Positions 25,587 through 34,639 of a stretch of 64,000 nt of DNA are shown here, in pieces. The notes under the pieces were generated by a model. The model ran no database searches. It was not told the origin of the DNA and was given only the letters and a program-made list of their open reading frames with translations. This stretch comes from Cupriavidus sp. MP-37 (GTDB taxonomy: Bacteria; Pseudomonadota; Gammaproteobacteria; Burkholderiales; Burkholderiaceae), in contig NZ_CP085344.1 of the NCBI RefSeq assembly GCF_020618415.1, forward strand, positions 310,001 through 374,000. The letters are read 5' to 3'. How positions within the stretch are numbered: position 1 is the first letter of the stretch; each line of letters begins with the position of its first letter. A program made the position numbers and the translations under genes.

Positions 25587-26639
25587 ATGGACTTATCTAT
25601 CGCCGCCATCCTGGCGCAGGACGGCATCACATCGGGCGCGATCTACGCGTTGCTGGCACTGGCGCTGGTGCTGGTGTTTTCGGTGACCCGCGTCATCTTC
25701 ATCCCGCAAGGCGAATTCGTTGCCTATGGCGCGCTGACGCTGGCGGCGATGCAGGCCGGGCACGCCCCGCAGACCAGCTGGCTGTTGCTGGCGATGGGCG
25801 TGCTGACTTTCCTCTACGAGACCGTCACCGTGCTGCGCAGCGCCGAGCTGCGGCGCACGCTGGGCCAGCGGCTGGCGGTGCTGGCCGGCAAGTACCTGGT
25901 ATTTCCACTGGCGGTGCACTGGGTGGTGCAGCAGTACGGCGCGCAGCCGCTGCCGATGCTGGCGCAGGTCGCCCTGACGCTGCTGATCATCATTCCGCTG
26001 GGGCCGATGCTGTACCGGCTGGCCTACCAGCCGCTGGCCGAGGCCAGCACGCTGGTGCTGCTGATCGTCTCGGTGGGCGTGCACTTCGCGCTGGTGGGGC
26101 TGGGGCTGGTGATGTTCGGCGCCGAGGGCTCGCGCACCAATCCGTTCTCGGATGCGCGCTTCGAAGTCGGCGCGCTCAGCATCTCGGGGCAAAGCCTGTG
26201 GGTGGTGGCGGTGTCGGGCCTGCTGATTGGCGCGCTCTACTTCTATTTCGAACGCACGCTGCAGGGCAAGGCGCTGCGCGCAACCGCGGTGAACCGGCTG
26301 GGCGCGCGCCTGGTCGGCATCGGCACCACGCAGGCGGGACGCCTGTCGTTCACGCTGGCGGCGGCGATGGGCGCGCTGTGCGGCATCCTGATCGCGCCGC
26401 TGACCACGGTGTACTACGAGTCGGGTTTCCTGGTCGGCCTGAAGGGCTTTGTCGGCGCCATCGTCGGCGGGCTGGTGAGCTATCCGGTGGCGGCGCTCGG
26501 CGCGCTGCTGGTGGGGCTGCTGGAATCGTATTCGTCGTTCTGGGCCAGCGCGTTCAAGGAGGTCATCGTCTTCACACTGATCATTCCGGTGCTGCTGTGG
26601 CGTTCGCTGACGAGCAAGCATGTCGAGGAGGAGGAATAA
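25587..26639 (+). CDS. livH: Branched-chain amino acid ABC transporter permease (LivH-like)
   Basis: A 350-residue permease, longer than typical LivH (about 300) because of an insert after the third helix (around residues 75-125: ETVTVLRSAELRRTLGQRLAVLAG). The N-terminus DLSIAAILAQDGITSGAIYALLALALVLVFSVTRVIFIPQGEFVAYGAL fits the family, as does the coupling loop KALRATAVNRLGARLVGIG (about 230-248). The start follows GGGGAGACA. It ends 3 bp before the next ATG, implying coupled translation with the fused LivM-LivG subunit. The upstream terminator at 25390 means it probably has its own promoter or depends on read-through. Confidence 0.87.
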   Translation: MDLSIAAILAQDGITSGAIYALLALALVLVFSVTRVIFIPQGEFVAYGALTLAAMQAGHAPQTSWLLLAMGVLTFLYETVTVLRSAELRRTLGQRLAVLAGKYLVFPLAVHWVVQQYGAQPLPMLAQVALTLLIIIPLGPMLYRLAYQPLAEASTLVLLIVSVGVHFALVGLGLVMFGAEGSRTNPFSDARFEVGALSISGQSLWVVAVSGLLIGALYFYFERTLQGKALRATAVNRLGARLVGIGTTQAGRLSFTLAAAMGALCGILIAPLTTVYYESGFLVGLKGFVGAIVGGLVSYPVAALGALLVGLLESYSSFWASAFKEVIVFTLIIPVLLWRSLTSKHVEEEE

Positions 26640-26642
26640 GCC

Positions 26643-28484
26643 ATGACCATGCTGACCGACAAGCAGGCGCGCGTGGCCGGCGCCGAGGCCGGCAGCCGCG
26701 CGCGGCTGAACCGCAACCGGCTGCTGGTGCTGGCCCTGATCGTGGTGCTGGCGCTGCTGCCGGTGCTGCCGACGCCGGAGTTCTGGATCACGCTGGGCAA
26801 CTACATCGGGCTGTACAGCATCGTCGCGATCGGGCTGGTGCTGCTCACCGGCGTGGGCGGCATGACCTCGTTCGGGCAGGCGGCGTTTGTCGGCCTGGGT
26901 GCGTACAGCACCGCGTACCTGACCACGCAGTTCGGGCTGTCGCCGTGGTTCGGGCTGCTGGTGGGGCTGGTGATCACGATGGCGTCGGCGTATGTGATCG
27001 GGCTGATCACGATGCGCATGTCCGGGCATTACCTGCCGCTGGCGACCATCGCCTGGGGCCTGTCGCTGTTCTTCCTGTTCGGCAACCTGGAGTTCCTGGG
27101 CAAGTATGACGGGCTGAACGGGATCCCGGTCTTGTCTTTCTTCGGCATCGAGCTGCAGTCCGGACGTTCGATGTTCTACCTGATCTGGGCGGTGGTGCTG
27201 CTGGCGGTGCTGGCGATGCAGAACCTGCTGAACTCGCGCCCGGGGCGCGCCATCCGCGCGCTCAAGGGCGGCGGCGTGATGGCCGAGGCCATGGGCGTGA
27301 ACACCGCGTGGATGAAGGTGGTGATCTTCGTGGTTGCGGCGATCCTGGCATGCGTGTCGGGCTTCCTGTACGCGCACCTGCAGCGCGCGGTGAACCCGAC
27401 GCCGTTCGGACTGAACTACGGCATCGAGTACCTGTTCATGGCCGTGGTCGGCGGCGTCGGGCACGTATGGGGCGCAGTATTGGGTGCGGGCATCCTGACC
27501 ATCCTGAAGGACGTGCTGCAGGGCGTGCTGCCCCGGCTGCTCGGCGCCAACGGCAACTTCGAAATCATCGTCTTCGGCGTGCTGCTGGTGCTGCTGCTTC
27601 AATACGCGCGCGATGGCATCTGGCCGTTCCTGCGGCGGCTGGTGCCTTCCGGTCCGCCGGTGCTGGCGCCGGCGCAGGCCCAGGCCCTGGCCGTGCGCCA
27701 GAAGCCCGAGGCTGGCGAGCTGATCCTGGATGTGCGCGCTGCGCGCAAGGAGTTCGGCGGGCTGGTGGCGGTCAACGATGTCAGCTTCCAGGTGCGCGCG
27801 GGCGAGATCATCGGCCTGATCGGTCCCAATGGCGCCGGCAAGTCGACGACTTTCAACCTGGTGACGGGCGTGCTGCCGGTCACGCGCGGCGAGGTGCGTT
27901 ACCGCGGTGAAGTGATCTCGGGCCTGCCGTCGCGCGAGATCGTCAAGCGTGGCATCGGCCGTACCTTCCAGCACGTGCACCTGCTGCCGACCATGACGGT
28001 GCTGGAGAACGTTGCCATCGGCGCCCACCTGCGCGGTGATTTCCGCGCCCAGGGCGGTGTCTCGGCAGCAATCCTGCGCATGAACAAGGCCGAGGAAGAA
28101 AAGCTGCTGTTCGAGGCGAAGCGCCAGCTGGAGCGCGTCGGCCTGGCCGACTGCATGTACATGGAAGCCGGCAGCCTGGCGCTGGGCCAGCAGCGGATTC
28201 TCGAAATCGCGCGAGCACTGTGCTGCGACCCGGCCCTGCTGTTGCTCGACGAGCCGGCCGCGGGCCTGCGCTACAAAGAAAAGCAGGCGCTGGCCGAACT
28301 GCTGCGCAAGCTCAAGAGCGAGGGCATGAGCGTGCTGCTGGTCGAGCACGACATGGACTTCGTGATGAACCTGACCGACCGGCTGGTGGTGATGGAATTC
28401 GGCACGCGCATTGCCGAAGGCGTGCCCGAGGAGGTGCAGAAGAACCCCGCGGTGCTGGAAGCCTATCTGGGTGGCGTGGAATAA
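26643..28484 (+). CDS. Fused branched-chain amino acid permease and ATPase (LivM-LivG)
   Basis: A single 613-residue open frame joins two subunits that are usually separate. Residues 1 to about 335 are a LivM-type permease ([27 protein letters not shown]; coupling loop near [20 protein letters not shown]). After a linker rich in Ala, Pro and Gln (about 336-358), residues 360-613 are a LivG-type ATPase: Walker [13 protein letters not shown] (about 397), Walker [18 protein letters not shown] and switch His in LVEHDMDF. No stop or frameshift interrupts the junction, so it is a real fusion, a variant also known in other Burkholderiales. It follows livH by 3 bp and precedes livF by 20 bp. Confidence 0.9.
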   Translation: MTMLTDKQARVAGAEAGSRARLNRNRLLVLALIVVLALLPVLPTPEFWITLGNYIGLYSIVAIGLVLLTGVGGMTSFGQAAFVGLGAYSTAYLTTQFGLSPWFGLLVGLVITMASAYVIGLITMRMSGHYLPLATIAWGLSLFFLFGNLEFLGKYDGLNGIPVLSFFGIELQSGRSMFYLIWAVVLLAVLAMQNLLNSRPGRAIRALKGGGVMAEAMGVNTAWMKVVIFVVAAILACVSGFLYAHLQRAVNPTPFGLNYGIEYLFMAVVGGVGHVWGAVLGAGILTILKDVLQGVLPRLLGANGNFEIIVFGVLLVLLLQYARDGIWPFLRRLVPSGPPVLAPAQAQALAVRQKPEAGELILDVRAARKEFGGLVAVNDVSFQVRAGEIIGLIGPNGAGKSTTFNLVTGVLPVTRGEVRYRGEVISGLPSREIVKRGIGRTFQHVHLLPTMTVLENVAIGAHLRGDFRAQGGVSAAILRMNKAEEEKLLFEAKRQLERVGLADCMYMEAGSLALGQQRILEIARALCCDPALLLLDEPAAGLRYKEKQALAELLRKLKSEGMSVLLVEHDMDFVMNLTDRLVVMEFGTRIAEGVPEEVQKNPAVLEAYLGGVE

Positions 28485-28504
28485 AAGTGGAGCACGGACC
28501 GGAC

Positions 28505-29248
28505 ATGAGCCTGATTCTCGAAGTGAAGGACCTGCACGTCCGCTACGGCAAGGTGGAAGCGGTGCACGGCGCCAATCTGAAGGTGGAGGCCGGCAAGATC
28601 GTGACCGTGATCGGCCCCAACGGCGCCGGCAAGTCGACCATGCTCAATGCGATCATGGGCGCGCTGCCGGTGACGGGGTCGTCGAGCGGCGCGGTCAGCT
28701 ACCTCGGCCACGACATGGCCGGCATCCCCGTGGAAGGGCGGGTCGCGCGCGGCATGTGCCTGGTGCCGGAAAAGCGCGAGCTGTTCGCCTCGATGACGGT
28801 GGAGGACAACCTGCAGCTGGGCGCCTTCCGCCGCAAGCGCGCTGGCGAGAAGAACTACCTGGACCAGATGGACGTGGTCTACGACCTGTTCCCGCGCCTG
28901 CGCGAGCGCGCCCGCCAGGACGCCGGCACGCTCTCCGGCGGCGAACGCCAGATGCTGGCAGTCGGCCGCGCGCTGATGGCCAAACCGCAGTTGCTGATGC
29001 TGGACGAGCCCAGCCTTGGCCTGGCGCCGCTGATCGTCAAGGAAATCTTCCACATCATCAGCAACCTGCGCCAGACCGGCGTGGCCACGCTGCTGATCGA
29101 GCAGAACGCCCGCGCGGCGCTGCAGGTGGCGGACTACGGCTATGTGATCGAGACCGGCGACATGGCGATGGAAGGCCCGGCCGATGAACTGGCGGCTAAC
29201 CCGAAGGTGATTGAAACCTATCTTGGATTGGCAAGAAAGGCGGCATAA
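28505..29248 (+). CDS. livF: Branched-chain amino acid ABC transporter ATP-binding protein (LivF)
   Basis: A 247-residue ABC ATPase with canonical motifs: Walker [13 protein letters not shown] (about residue 36), Q-loop in CLVPEKRELFASMTVEDNLQLGAF, signature LSGGERQMLAVGRAL, Walker B LLMLDEPSLGLAPLIV and switch region LLIEQNARAAL. All are intact, in contrast to the LivF-like protein at 17950. It is the second ATPase partner of the fused LivM-LivG. The ATG at 28505 follows GGAC only weakly, and the close spacing implies coupling. A terminator directly follows the gene. Confidence 0.92.
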   Translation: MSLILEVKDLHVRYGKVEAVHGANLKVEAGKIVTVIGPNGAGKSTMLNAIMGALPVTGSSSGAVSYLGHDMAGIPVEGRVARGMCLVPEKRELFASMTVEDNLQLGAFRRKRAGEKNYLDQMDVVYDLFPRLRERARQDAGTLSGGERQMLAVGRALMAKPQLLMLDEPSLGLAPLIVKEIFHIISNLRQTGVATLLIEQNARAALQVADYGYVIETGDMAMEGPADELAANPKVIETYLGLARKAA

Positions 29249-29274
29249 GTCCTCCCGATTTCGCCAGAGGAATG

Positions 29275-29302
29275 AGGGCCCGCGCATGCGGGCCCTTTGT
29301 TA
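29275..29302 (+). terminator. Rho-independent terminator of the livH-livMG-livF operon
   Basis: Perfect 9-bp stem AGGGCCCGC / GCGGGCCCT with loop GCAT, then TTGTT. It starts 27 bp after the livF stop. Confidence 0.88.
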
Positions 29303-29506
29303 TTGGTGGTGTGAATAACTTTGGGGATAACCTGATTTTCTTCGCCTTTAACACCCTGCCAACAGGTCCACGGCGCTCAGTCGCATTTGTATTTACCCGA
29401 TGAATGTATTGCCTTTGTAATGAGGGCAATCCATTGATCATGCCGATGTGGCTGTCATCTAAATTCACCGGGTGGATGATTCTGGCCGATTTGACGGAGA
29501 TAAAAC

Positions 29507-30442
29507 TTATCCGCCGAATAGCGTGGCATTCTCTCTGGCGGTATCCTCGGCGGCAATCTCCAATAGCCATGCGCGGAAACAATGCAGGGCCGGATGATCA
29601 CGGCGCTCCTTCGGCGCGCACAGGAAATAGCCGCGCTGCAGCGTAATCGGCAGGTCAAACGGTGCCGCCACGCGTCCTGCCGCAATTTCCTCGCGCACCA
29701 GGCAGCGCTGCAGCACCGCCACGCCCATGTCGGCGCGCACCGCCTGGATCAGGATCGAGACCTGGTCGAACGCTGTGGATAACCTGGGCGCAGCGTTGGG
29801 TACGCCGGCAGCCTGCAGCCAGTTTTGCCAGTTCGCCGGCGCGGTGGTGTGGTAGAGCAAAGGCTCGTCCAGCAGCTCGGCGGGAGACTGCCAGCGGCCT
29901 GCGTCGCGCCGCGCGCGGGCGCGGTCCGGGTGGCAGACCGGCACCATTTCCCGGCCGACCACATAGTCGGCTTGCAGGCCGGGCCATTTGCCGGCTTCGC
30001 CGGCCAGGATGGCGGCGTCGGGGGAGGGGCCGGACAAGTCTTCGTCACGCTGGTAGGGAACGAAGTCGAGCCGGATTTCCGGGTGGCGGCGGTGGAAGTC
30101 CGGCAGGCGCGGCACCAGCCAGACGCTGGCTAGGGTGGGCACTACGGACAGGGTCAGATGGTGCCGGCGGTCGCCGGCGCGCAAGGCGGCGCTGGCGTGT
30201 TCGATCGCGGCGAGCGGTTCGGCCACGGCATCGAGCAATCGGCGGCCGGCATCGGTCAGCCCGAGGCGGTGGGCATTACGCTGCAGCAGCGGCTGGCCGA
30301 AATGCGCTTCCAGCCTTGCGATGGCGCGGCTGACCGCACCCTGCGTCACGCACAGTTCTTCCGCCGCCCGCGTAAAGCTGCCCAGCCGCGCCGCGGTGGC
30401 AAAGGCGTGCAACTCGGACATCGAAGGGGAATGCAGCCGCAT
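29507..30442 (-). CDS. LysR-family regulator divergent from a Bug-family binding protein
   Basis: A 311-residue LysR protein of the GcvA-like subgroup. The HTH is in LHAFATAARLGSFTRAAEELCVTQGAVSRAIARLEAHFGQPLLQRN (residues about 11-55), followed by an effector domain beginning LTLSVVPTLASVWLVPRLPDFHRRHPEIRLDF. The ATG at 30442 gives a short leader before the HTH; ATG at 30421 is an alternative. It is divergent from the TctC-like gene with 156 bp between, so it probably controls that gene and the coupled N-formylglutamate amidohydrolase. A perfect DnaA-box-like 9-mer within the gene (29774-29782) is probably chance. Confidence 0.85.
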   Translation of the reverse strand: MRLHSPSMSELHAFATAARLGSFTRAAEELCVTQGAVSRAIARLEAHFGQPLLQRNAHRLGLTDAGRRLLDAVAEPLAAIEHASAALRAGDRRHHLTLSVVPTLASVWLVPRLPDFHRRHPEIRLDFVPYQRDEDLSGPSPDAAILAGEAGKWPGLQADYVVGREMVPVCHPDRARARRDAGRWQSPAELLDEPLLYHTTAPANWQNWLQAAGVPNAAPRLSTAFDQVSILIQAVRADMGVAVLQRCLVREEIAAGRVAAPFDLPITLQRGYFLCAPKERRDHPALHCFRAWLLEIAAEDTARENATLFGG

Positions 30443-30510
30443 GGAGGACTGGGGGAGGGCGCGAAGGAGGTCATCGCCCGCGGGCTCGGCGCAAGGATGA
30501 TCTTTGGTAA

Positions 30511-30537
30511 TGCAAAGGTGCAATATAGTCGTTTGCG
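30511..30537. promoter_or_regulatory. Candidate LysR site in the divergent promoter
   Basis: Inverted hexamers TGCAAA (30511-30516) and TTTGCG (30532-30537) flank a TATAGT-like -10 (30524-30529) in a locally AT-richer patch between the LysR and TctC-like genes. The symmetry is imperfect, so this is a weak prediction. Confidence 0.4.
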
Positions 30538-30598
30538 CACAGCCGGTAAACGGCTGACACTCGGCCGGTTCATGCACAACACCAACAGGAGAAACCCC

Positions 30599-31594
30599 AT
30601 GATCCGAGCCCGGATGTCCCGCCGCCAGCTGCTGCTGACCGGCACCGCCGCCACCGCCACGCTGGTCTTTGCCGGCAGCGCCCTGGCGCAGGCCAACTAC
30701 CCGACCCGCCCGATCCGGCTGATCGTGCCGTTTGCCGCGGGCGGCTCCACCGACCTGTCGGCGCGCCTGGTGGCGGAGTTTGCCGGCCGCGAGCTGGGTC
30801 AGTCGATCGTGGTGGAAAACAAGGGCGGCGCCGGCGGCTCGCTGGGCATGGAGCAGGTCGCCAATGCCGCGCCGGATGGCTACACCATCGGCATGGCCAC
30901 GGTCAGCACGCATGGCTCCAATCCGGCCGTGTACCCCAAGCTCAAGTACGACCCGATCAAGGACTTTGCCCCGGTCACCAACGTGGTGGCGATCCCCAGC
31001 GTGTTCGCCGTGCACCCGAGCGTGCCGGCCAAGACCATGCAAGAGTTCATCGCGCTCGCCAGGGCCAACCCCGGCAAGTACAGCTTCGCCTCGCCGGGTG
31101 CCGGCTCGCTGGGCCACGTCAACATCGAGAACTTCATGATGCTGGCCAAGATCGACCTGCTGCACGTGCCTTACAAGGGCGCCGGGCTGGCGCTGAACGA
31201 CGCCGTCGCAGGGCAGGTGAACGCGATCACCGACAACCTGTCGTCGACGCTGCCGCACGTGAAGGCCGGCCGGCTGCGCGCGCTGGCAGTGCTGGGCGCG
31301 GCGCGCTCCGCGCAGCTGCCCAACGTGCCGACCTACGCCGAACTGGGCTTCAAGGACATGGGCGAGGGCGGCTGGTTCGGCATTGTCGCGCCGGCCAATA
31401 CGCCGCCCGCCATCGTCGCCAGGCTGAACCAGGCGATCCACAAGGCCATGCAGAACCCCGAGTTCAAGCGCAAGGTGGACGAGTCCGGCGGCACCCTGGT
31501 GCCGACCACGCCGGAACAGTTCAAGGCACAGATCCAGCAGGCCATGGCGCGCTATGCCCGCGTCGCCAAGGCCGCCGAGATCAAGCTGGACTAA
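30599..31594 (+). CDS. Bug-family (TctC) extracytoplasmic solute-binding protein with Tat-like signal
   Basis: A 331-residue periplasmic binding protein. The N-terminus has a twin-arginine motif, SRRQLLL (residues 7-13), then a hydrophobic stretch and cleavage after ALA (about 31). The mature part starts YPTRPIRLIVPFAAGGSTDLSAR, the signature of Bug proteins, with KGGAGGSLGMEQVANAAPDGYT and PYKGAGLALNDAVAGQVNAI forming the carboxylate-binding loops. Bug proteins bind dicarboxylates, nicotinate, pyroglutamate, amino-acid derivatives and similar ligands. No TctAB membrane genes are adjacent. AGGAG precedes the ATG. The stop is 2 bp before the amidohydrolase start, so a formylated or acylated amino acid ligand is plausible. 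Confidence 0.87.
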   Translation: MIRARMSRRQLLLTGTAATATLVFAGSALAQANYPTRPIRLIVPFAAGGSTDLSARLVAEFAGRELGQSIVVENKGGAGGSLGMEQVANAAPDGYTIGMATVSTHGSNPAVYPKLKYDPIKDFAPVTNVVAIPSVFAVHPSVPAKTMQEFIALARANPGKYSFASPGAGSLGHVNIENFMMLAKIDLLHVPYKGAGLALNDAVAGQVNAITDNLSSTLPHVKAGRLRALAVLGAARSAQLPNVPTYAELGFKDMGEGGWFGIVAPANTPPAIVARLNQAIHKAMQNPEFKRKVDESGGTLVPTTPEQFKAQIQQAMARYARVAKAAEIKLD

Positions 31595-31596
31595 GC

Positions 31597-32469
31597 ATGG
31601 CGGAAGCAACCAACCACGCGGCCGCGCTGCCGCCGGTGATCGTGCGCTTGTCGGAAGGGGAGGCCCTGCCGCTGGTGTGCGATTCGCCGCATAGCGGTAC
31701 CGCTTACCCGGCGGACTTTGGCGCCGCGGTGCCCGCCGCGCGCCTGCGCGGCGGCGAGGATACGCATGTGGACGCGCTGTGGCAGGCCGTGCCCGCGGCT
31801 GGCGGCACGCTGCTGGCGGCGACCTTCCCGCGCGCCTATATCGATCCGAACCGGATGGTCGATGACATCGACCCGGCCCAGCTCGACGGTGCATGGCCGA
31901 CGGCGCTGGCCCCGGGGCCGAAGACGCAACTGGGCTACGGGCTGATCTGGAGCCGGATCGACGCGGCCACGCCGATCTACGACCGTCGGCTGTCGGTCGC
32001 GGAAGTGCAGGCCCGCATCGAGCGCTACTATCGGCCGTACCATGCGGCGCTGGCCGAGGCGGTGGAGGGCGCTTACGCGCGCTTTGGCGCGCTCTGGCAC
32101 CTGAACCTGCACTCGATGCCGAACAATGCCTACGAGCGCCTGAAGATCGCCAGCCCGCATCCGCTGGCGGACTTTGTGCTGGGCGATCGCGATGGCACGA
32201 CCTGCGAGCCGGGGCTCGTGGATCTGGTCGAGCGGGAGCTGCGCGGCATGGGATACACCGTCGCGCGCAACGACCCGTACAAGGGCGTGCAGTTGATCGC
32301 GCAGATCGGGCGGCCGGCGGAGCGGCGCAACAGCCTGCAGATCGAGATCCGGCGGCCGCTGTACATGGATGAGGTGACGCGCGAGCGCAATGCCGGCTTT
32401 GCTTCGCTGCAGCGCGACCTGGGCAAGCTGACGGAGCAAGTGGCGGCCTATATCCGTTCACAGCTGTGA
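31597..32469 (+). CDS. N-formylglutamate amidohydrolase family protein (HutG-type)
   Basis: A 290-residue enzyme of the FGase family. Conserved blocks are LVCDSPHSGTAYPADF (residues about 27-42, with metal-site His), GGEDTHVDALW, FPRAYIDPNRMVDDID, LHLNLHSMPNN-type HLNLHSMPNN (about 168) and NSLQIEIRRPLYMDE. It would release formate from N-formyl-L-glutamate, the last step of one histidine degradation route. No other hut gene is nearby, and coupling to a Bug binding protein suggests scavenging of an N-formyl amino acid instead. The ATG is 2 bp after the previous stop. The first parS site and a terminator follow its stop codon. Confidence 0.85.
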   Translation: MAEATNHAAALPPVIVRLSEGEALPLVCDSPHSGTAYPADFGAAVPAARLRGGEDTHVDALWQAVPAAGGTLLAATFPRAYIDPNRMVDDIDPAQLDGAWPTALAPGPKTQLGYGLIWSRIDAATPIYDRRLSVAEVQARIERYYRPYHAALAEAVEGAYARFGALWHLNLHSMPNNAYERLKIASPHPLADFVLGDRDGTTCEPGLVDLVERELRGMGYTVARNDPYKGVQLIAQIGRPAERRNSLQIEIRRPLYMDEVTRERNAGFASLQRDLGKLTEQVAAYIRSQL

Positions 32470-32475
32470 GGCGCT

Positions 32476-32491
32476 TGTTCCACGTGAAACA
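32476..32491. promoter_or_regulatory. parS site 1 (one mismatch)
   Basis: TGTTCCACGTGAAACA matches the universal parS palindrome TGTTTCACGTGAAACA except for C at position 5. It lies 7 bp after the amidohydrolase stop. ParB (gene at 36238) should load here. Confidence 0.9.
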
Positions 32492-32495
32492 TATG

Positions 32496-32520
32496 GCCGG
32501 GCCTAGTGCCCGGCTTTTTT
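32496..32520 (+). terminator. Rho-independent terminator between parS sites 1 and 2
   Basis: Perfect 7-bp stem GCCGGGC / GCCCGGC with loop CTAGT and six T. The last T is also the first base of parS site 2. It ends the TctC-amidohydrolase transcript. Confidence 0.92.
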
Positions 32521-32535
32521 GTTTCACGTGAAACA
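32520..32535. promoter_or_regulatory. parS site 2 (perfect)
   Basis: Exact TGTTTCACGTGAAACA palindrome, the ParB-binding centromere element, abutting the terminator upstream of mnmG. Confidence 0.96.
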
Positions 32536-32577
32536 CGACGTCGCTTTCAAGCGACTAGCGGCGTACCGTAGGCGCCA

Positions 32578-32593
32578 TGTTTCACGTGAAACA
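32578..32593. promoter_or_regulatory. parS site 3 (perfect)
   Basis: Exact TGTTTCACGTGAAACA, 42 bp after site 2 and 35 bp upstream of a TATAAT -10 (32629-32634) that probably belongs to the mnmG promoter. ParB spreading here could influence mnmG transcription. Confidence 0.96.
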
Positions 32594-32628
32594 TGGTGTC
32601 GGCCGGAAAGCGGAAACACGAATGCCGC

Positions 32629-32634
32629 TATAAT
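32629..32634 (+). promoter_or_regulatory. Probable -10 element of the mnmG promoter
   Basis: Perfect TATAAT, 47 bp upstream of the mnmG ATG. No good -35 is present at 16-18 bp, and parS site 3 lies just upstream. Confidence 0.55.
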
Positions 32635-32680
32635 TTCGCATTCCCGTATTTTCCCGCCAGCCTCCCGGAGGAGGTGTCCC

Positions 32681-34639
32681 ATGCTTTACCCGAAAGAATT
32701 CGATGTCATCGTCGTCGGCGGTGGCCATGCCGGCACTGAAGCCGCCCTTGCTGCGGCCCGCATGGGCTGCCAGACGCTGCTGCTGACCCATAACATCGAG
32801 ACGCTTGGGCAGATGAGCTGCAATCCGTCGATCGGCGGCATCGGCAAGGGGCACCTGGTCAAGGAGGTGGATGCCATGGGCGGCGCCATGGCCGCGGCCA
32901 CGGACGAGGCCGGCATCCAGTTCCGCATCCTGAATTCCAGCAAGGGGCCGGCCGTACGTGCTACGCGCGCCCAGGCGGATCGGGTCTTGTACCGCAAGGC
33001 GATCCGCACCCGGCTGGAGAACCAGCCGAACCTGATGCTGTTCCAGCAAGCCGTCGACGACCTGCTGGTGGAGGGCGACCGCGTCGTTGGCGCCATGACG
33101 CAGGTCGGCATCGCCTTCCGTGCGCGCGCCGTGGTGCTGACCGCCGGCACCTTCCTGGACGGCAAGATCCACGTGGGGCTGGATAACTACACTGGCGGGC
33201 GCGCGGGCGACCCTGCCGCGGTGTCGCTATCGGCACGCCTGAAGGACCTGAAGCTGCCGCAGGGCCGCCTGAAGACGGGTACGCCGCCGCGCATTGACGG
33301 TCGCACCATCGATTTTTCGGTGATGGAAGAACAGCCGGGCGACCTTGATCCCGTGCCGGTCTTCTCCTTCCTGGGCCGGCCCGAACAGCACCCGCAGCAA
33401 CTGCCGTGCTGGATCACCCATACCAACAGCCGTACCCACGACATCATCCGCGGCGGACTGGACCGCTCGCCGATGTACACCGGCGTGATCGAAGGGGTAG
33501 GGCCGCGTTACTGCCCCAGCATCGAGGACAAGATCCATCGCTTTGCCAGCAAGGAAAGCCATCAGATCTTCCTGGAACCGGAAGGCCTGACCACCAATGA
33601 GTTCTATCCCAACGGGATCTCGACCAGCCTGCCGTTCGACGTGCAGCTGGAACTGGTGCACTCGATCCGCGGCCTGGAGAACGCCCATATCCTGCGTCCG
33701 GGCTATGCGATCGAATACGACTACTTCGACCCCCGCGGCCTGAAGGCGTCCTTGGAGAGCAAGGCGATCCGGGGGCTGTTCTTCGCCGGCCAGATCAATG
33801 GCACGACCGGGTACGAAGAAGCCGCGGCGCAGGGCCTGCTGGCCGGTATCAATGCCGGTTGCTACGTGCGCGAACGCGATCCATGGACACCGCGCCGTGA
33901 CCAGGCTTACCTGGGCGTACTGGTCGACGACCTGATCACGCGCGGCGTCACCGAGCCGTATCGCATGTTCACCAGCCGCGCGGAATTCCGTCTGAGCCTG
34001 CGGGAAGACAACGCCGACATGCGGCTGACCGAGGTCGGGCGCGAGCTGGGTGTGGTCGATGATGCGCGCTGGGACGCGTTCAACCGCAAGCGTGATGCTG
34101 TTTCACGTGAAACAGAACGCCTCAAGAGCACATGGGTGAACCCGGCGATGCTGCCGGCCGAAGAGGCGGTCCCACTGCTGGGCAAGCCGATCGAACGCGA
34201 GTACAGCCTGGCCGACCTGCTGCGCCGCCCGGAAGTCAGCTACGAAGCGCTGATGGCACTGCAGGGCGGTCGCCATGCTCCTGACGCACCGCTGGACGCG
34301 GAGCCGATGCTGGCGGAACAGATCCGCGAGCAGATCGAGATCGGCATCAAGTACCACGGCTATATCGCCCGCCAGGCTGCCGAAGTCGACAAGCTGGAAG
34401 CCAACGAATCGACGCGCCTGCCGGAAGGGCTGGATTACACCGAAGTACGCGGGCTCGGTTTCGAGGTCAGCCAGAAGCTGAACCAGCATCGCCCGGAGAC
34501 ACTGGGCCAGGCTTCGCGCATCTCCGGCGTGACGCCGGCGGCGGTGTCGCTGCTGCTGGTACACCTGAAGAAGAAGGGACTGGGCCGCGGCCGTGCCGAC
34601 GCCGGCGCATCGTCCGGCAACGGTGAAGAGGCTGCCTGA
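32681..34639 (+). CDS. mnmG: tRNA uridine 5-carboxymethylaminomethyl modification enzyme, FAD subunit
   Basis: A 652-residue GidA/MnmG protein. The FAD dinucleotide motif is [17 protein letters not shown] (residues about 12-28). The active-site stretch [22 protein letters not shown] (about 47-68) is followed by [15 protein letters not shown] and the [13 protein letters not shown] region. The helical C-terminal domain ends in [41 protein letters not shown]. With MnmE it installs the carboxymethylaminomethyl group at wobble U34 of several tRNAs. The ATG follows GGAGGAGG. A perfect parS sits inside its coding sequence (34099). Followed by rsmG and parAB, as in many proteobacterial origin regions. 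Confidence 0.96.
   Translation: MLYPKEFDVIVVGGGHAGTEAALAAARMGCQTLLLTHNIETLGQMSCNPSIGGIGKGHLVKEVDAMGGAMAAATDEAGIQFRILNSSKGPAVRATRAQADRVLYRKAIRTRLENQPNLMLFQQAVDDLLVEGDRVVGAMTQVGIAFRARAVVLTAGTFLDGKIHVGLDNYTGGRAGDPAAVSLSARLKDLKLPQGRLKTGTPPRIDGRTIDFSVMEEQPGDLDPVPVFSFLGRPEQHPQQLPCWITHTNSRTHDIIRGGLDRSPMYTGVIEGVGPRYCPSIEDKIHRFASKESHQIFLEPEGLTTNEFYPNGISTSLPFDVQLELVHSIRGLENAHILRPGYAIEYDYFDPRGLKASLESKAIRGLFFAGQINGTTGYEEAAAQGLLAGINAGCYVRERDPWTPRRDQAYLGVLVDDLITRGVTEPYRMFTSRAEFRLSLREDNADMRLTEVGRELGVVDDARWDAFNRKRDAVSRETERLKSTWVNPAMLPAEEAVPLLGKPIEREYSLADLLRRPEVSYEALMALQGGRHAPDAPLDAEPMLAEQIREQIEIGIKYHGYIARQAAEVDKLEANESTRLPEGLDYTEVRGLGFEVSQKLNQHRPETLGQASRISGVTPAAVSLLLVHLKKKGLGRGRADAGASSGNGEEAA
34099..34114. 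promoter_or_regulatory. parS site 4 (perfect), inside the mnmG coding sequence
   Basis: Exact TGTTTCACGTGAAACA within mnmG. In frame it contributes the residues Ala-Val-Ser-Arg-Glu-Thr around codons 473-478. It is about 1.5 kb from site 3 and 1.3 kb upstream of parA. Confidence 0.95.

Noticed and set aside
29774..29782. Perfect DnaA-box 9-mer in the LysR gene
   Set aside because: Isolated within coding sequence, so most likely chance.
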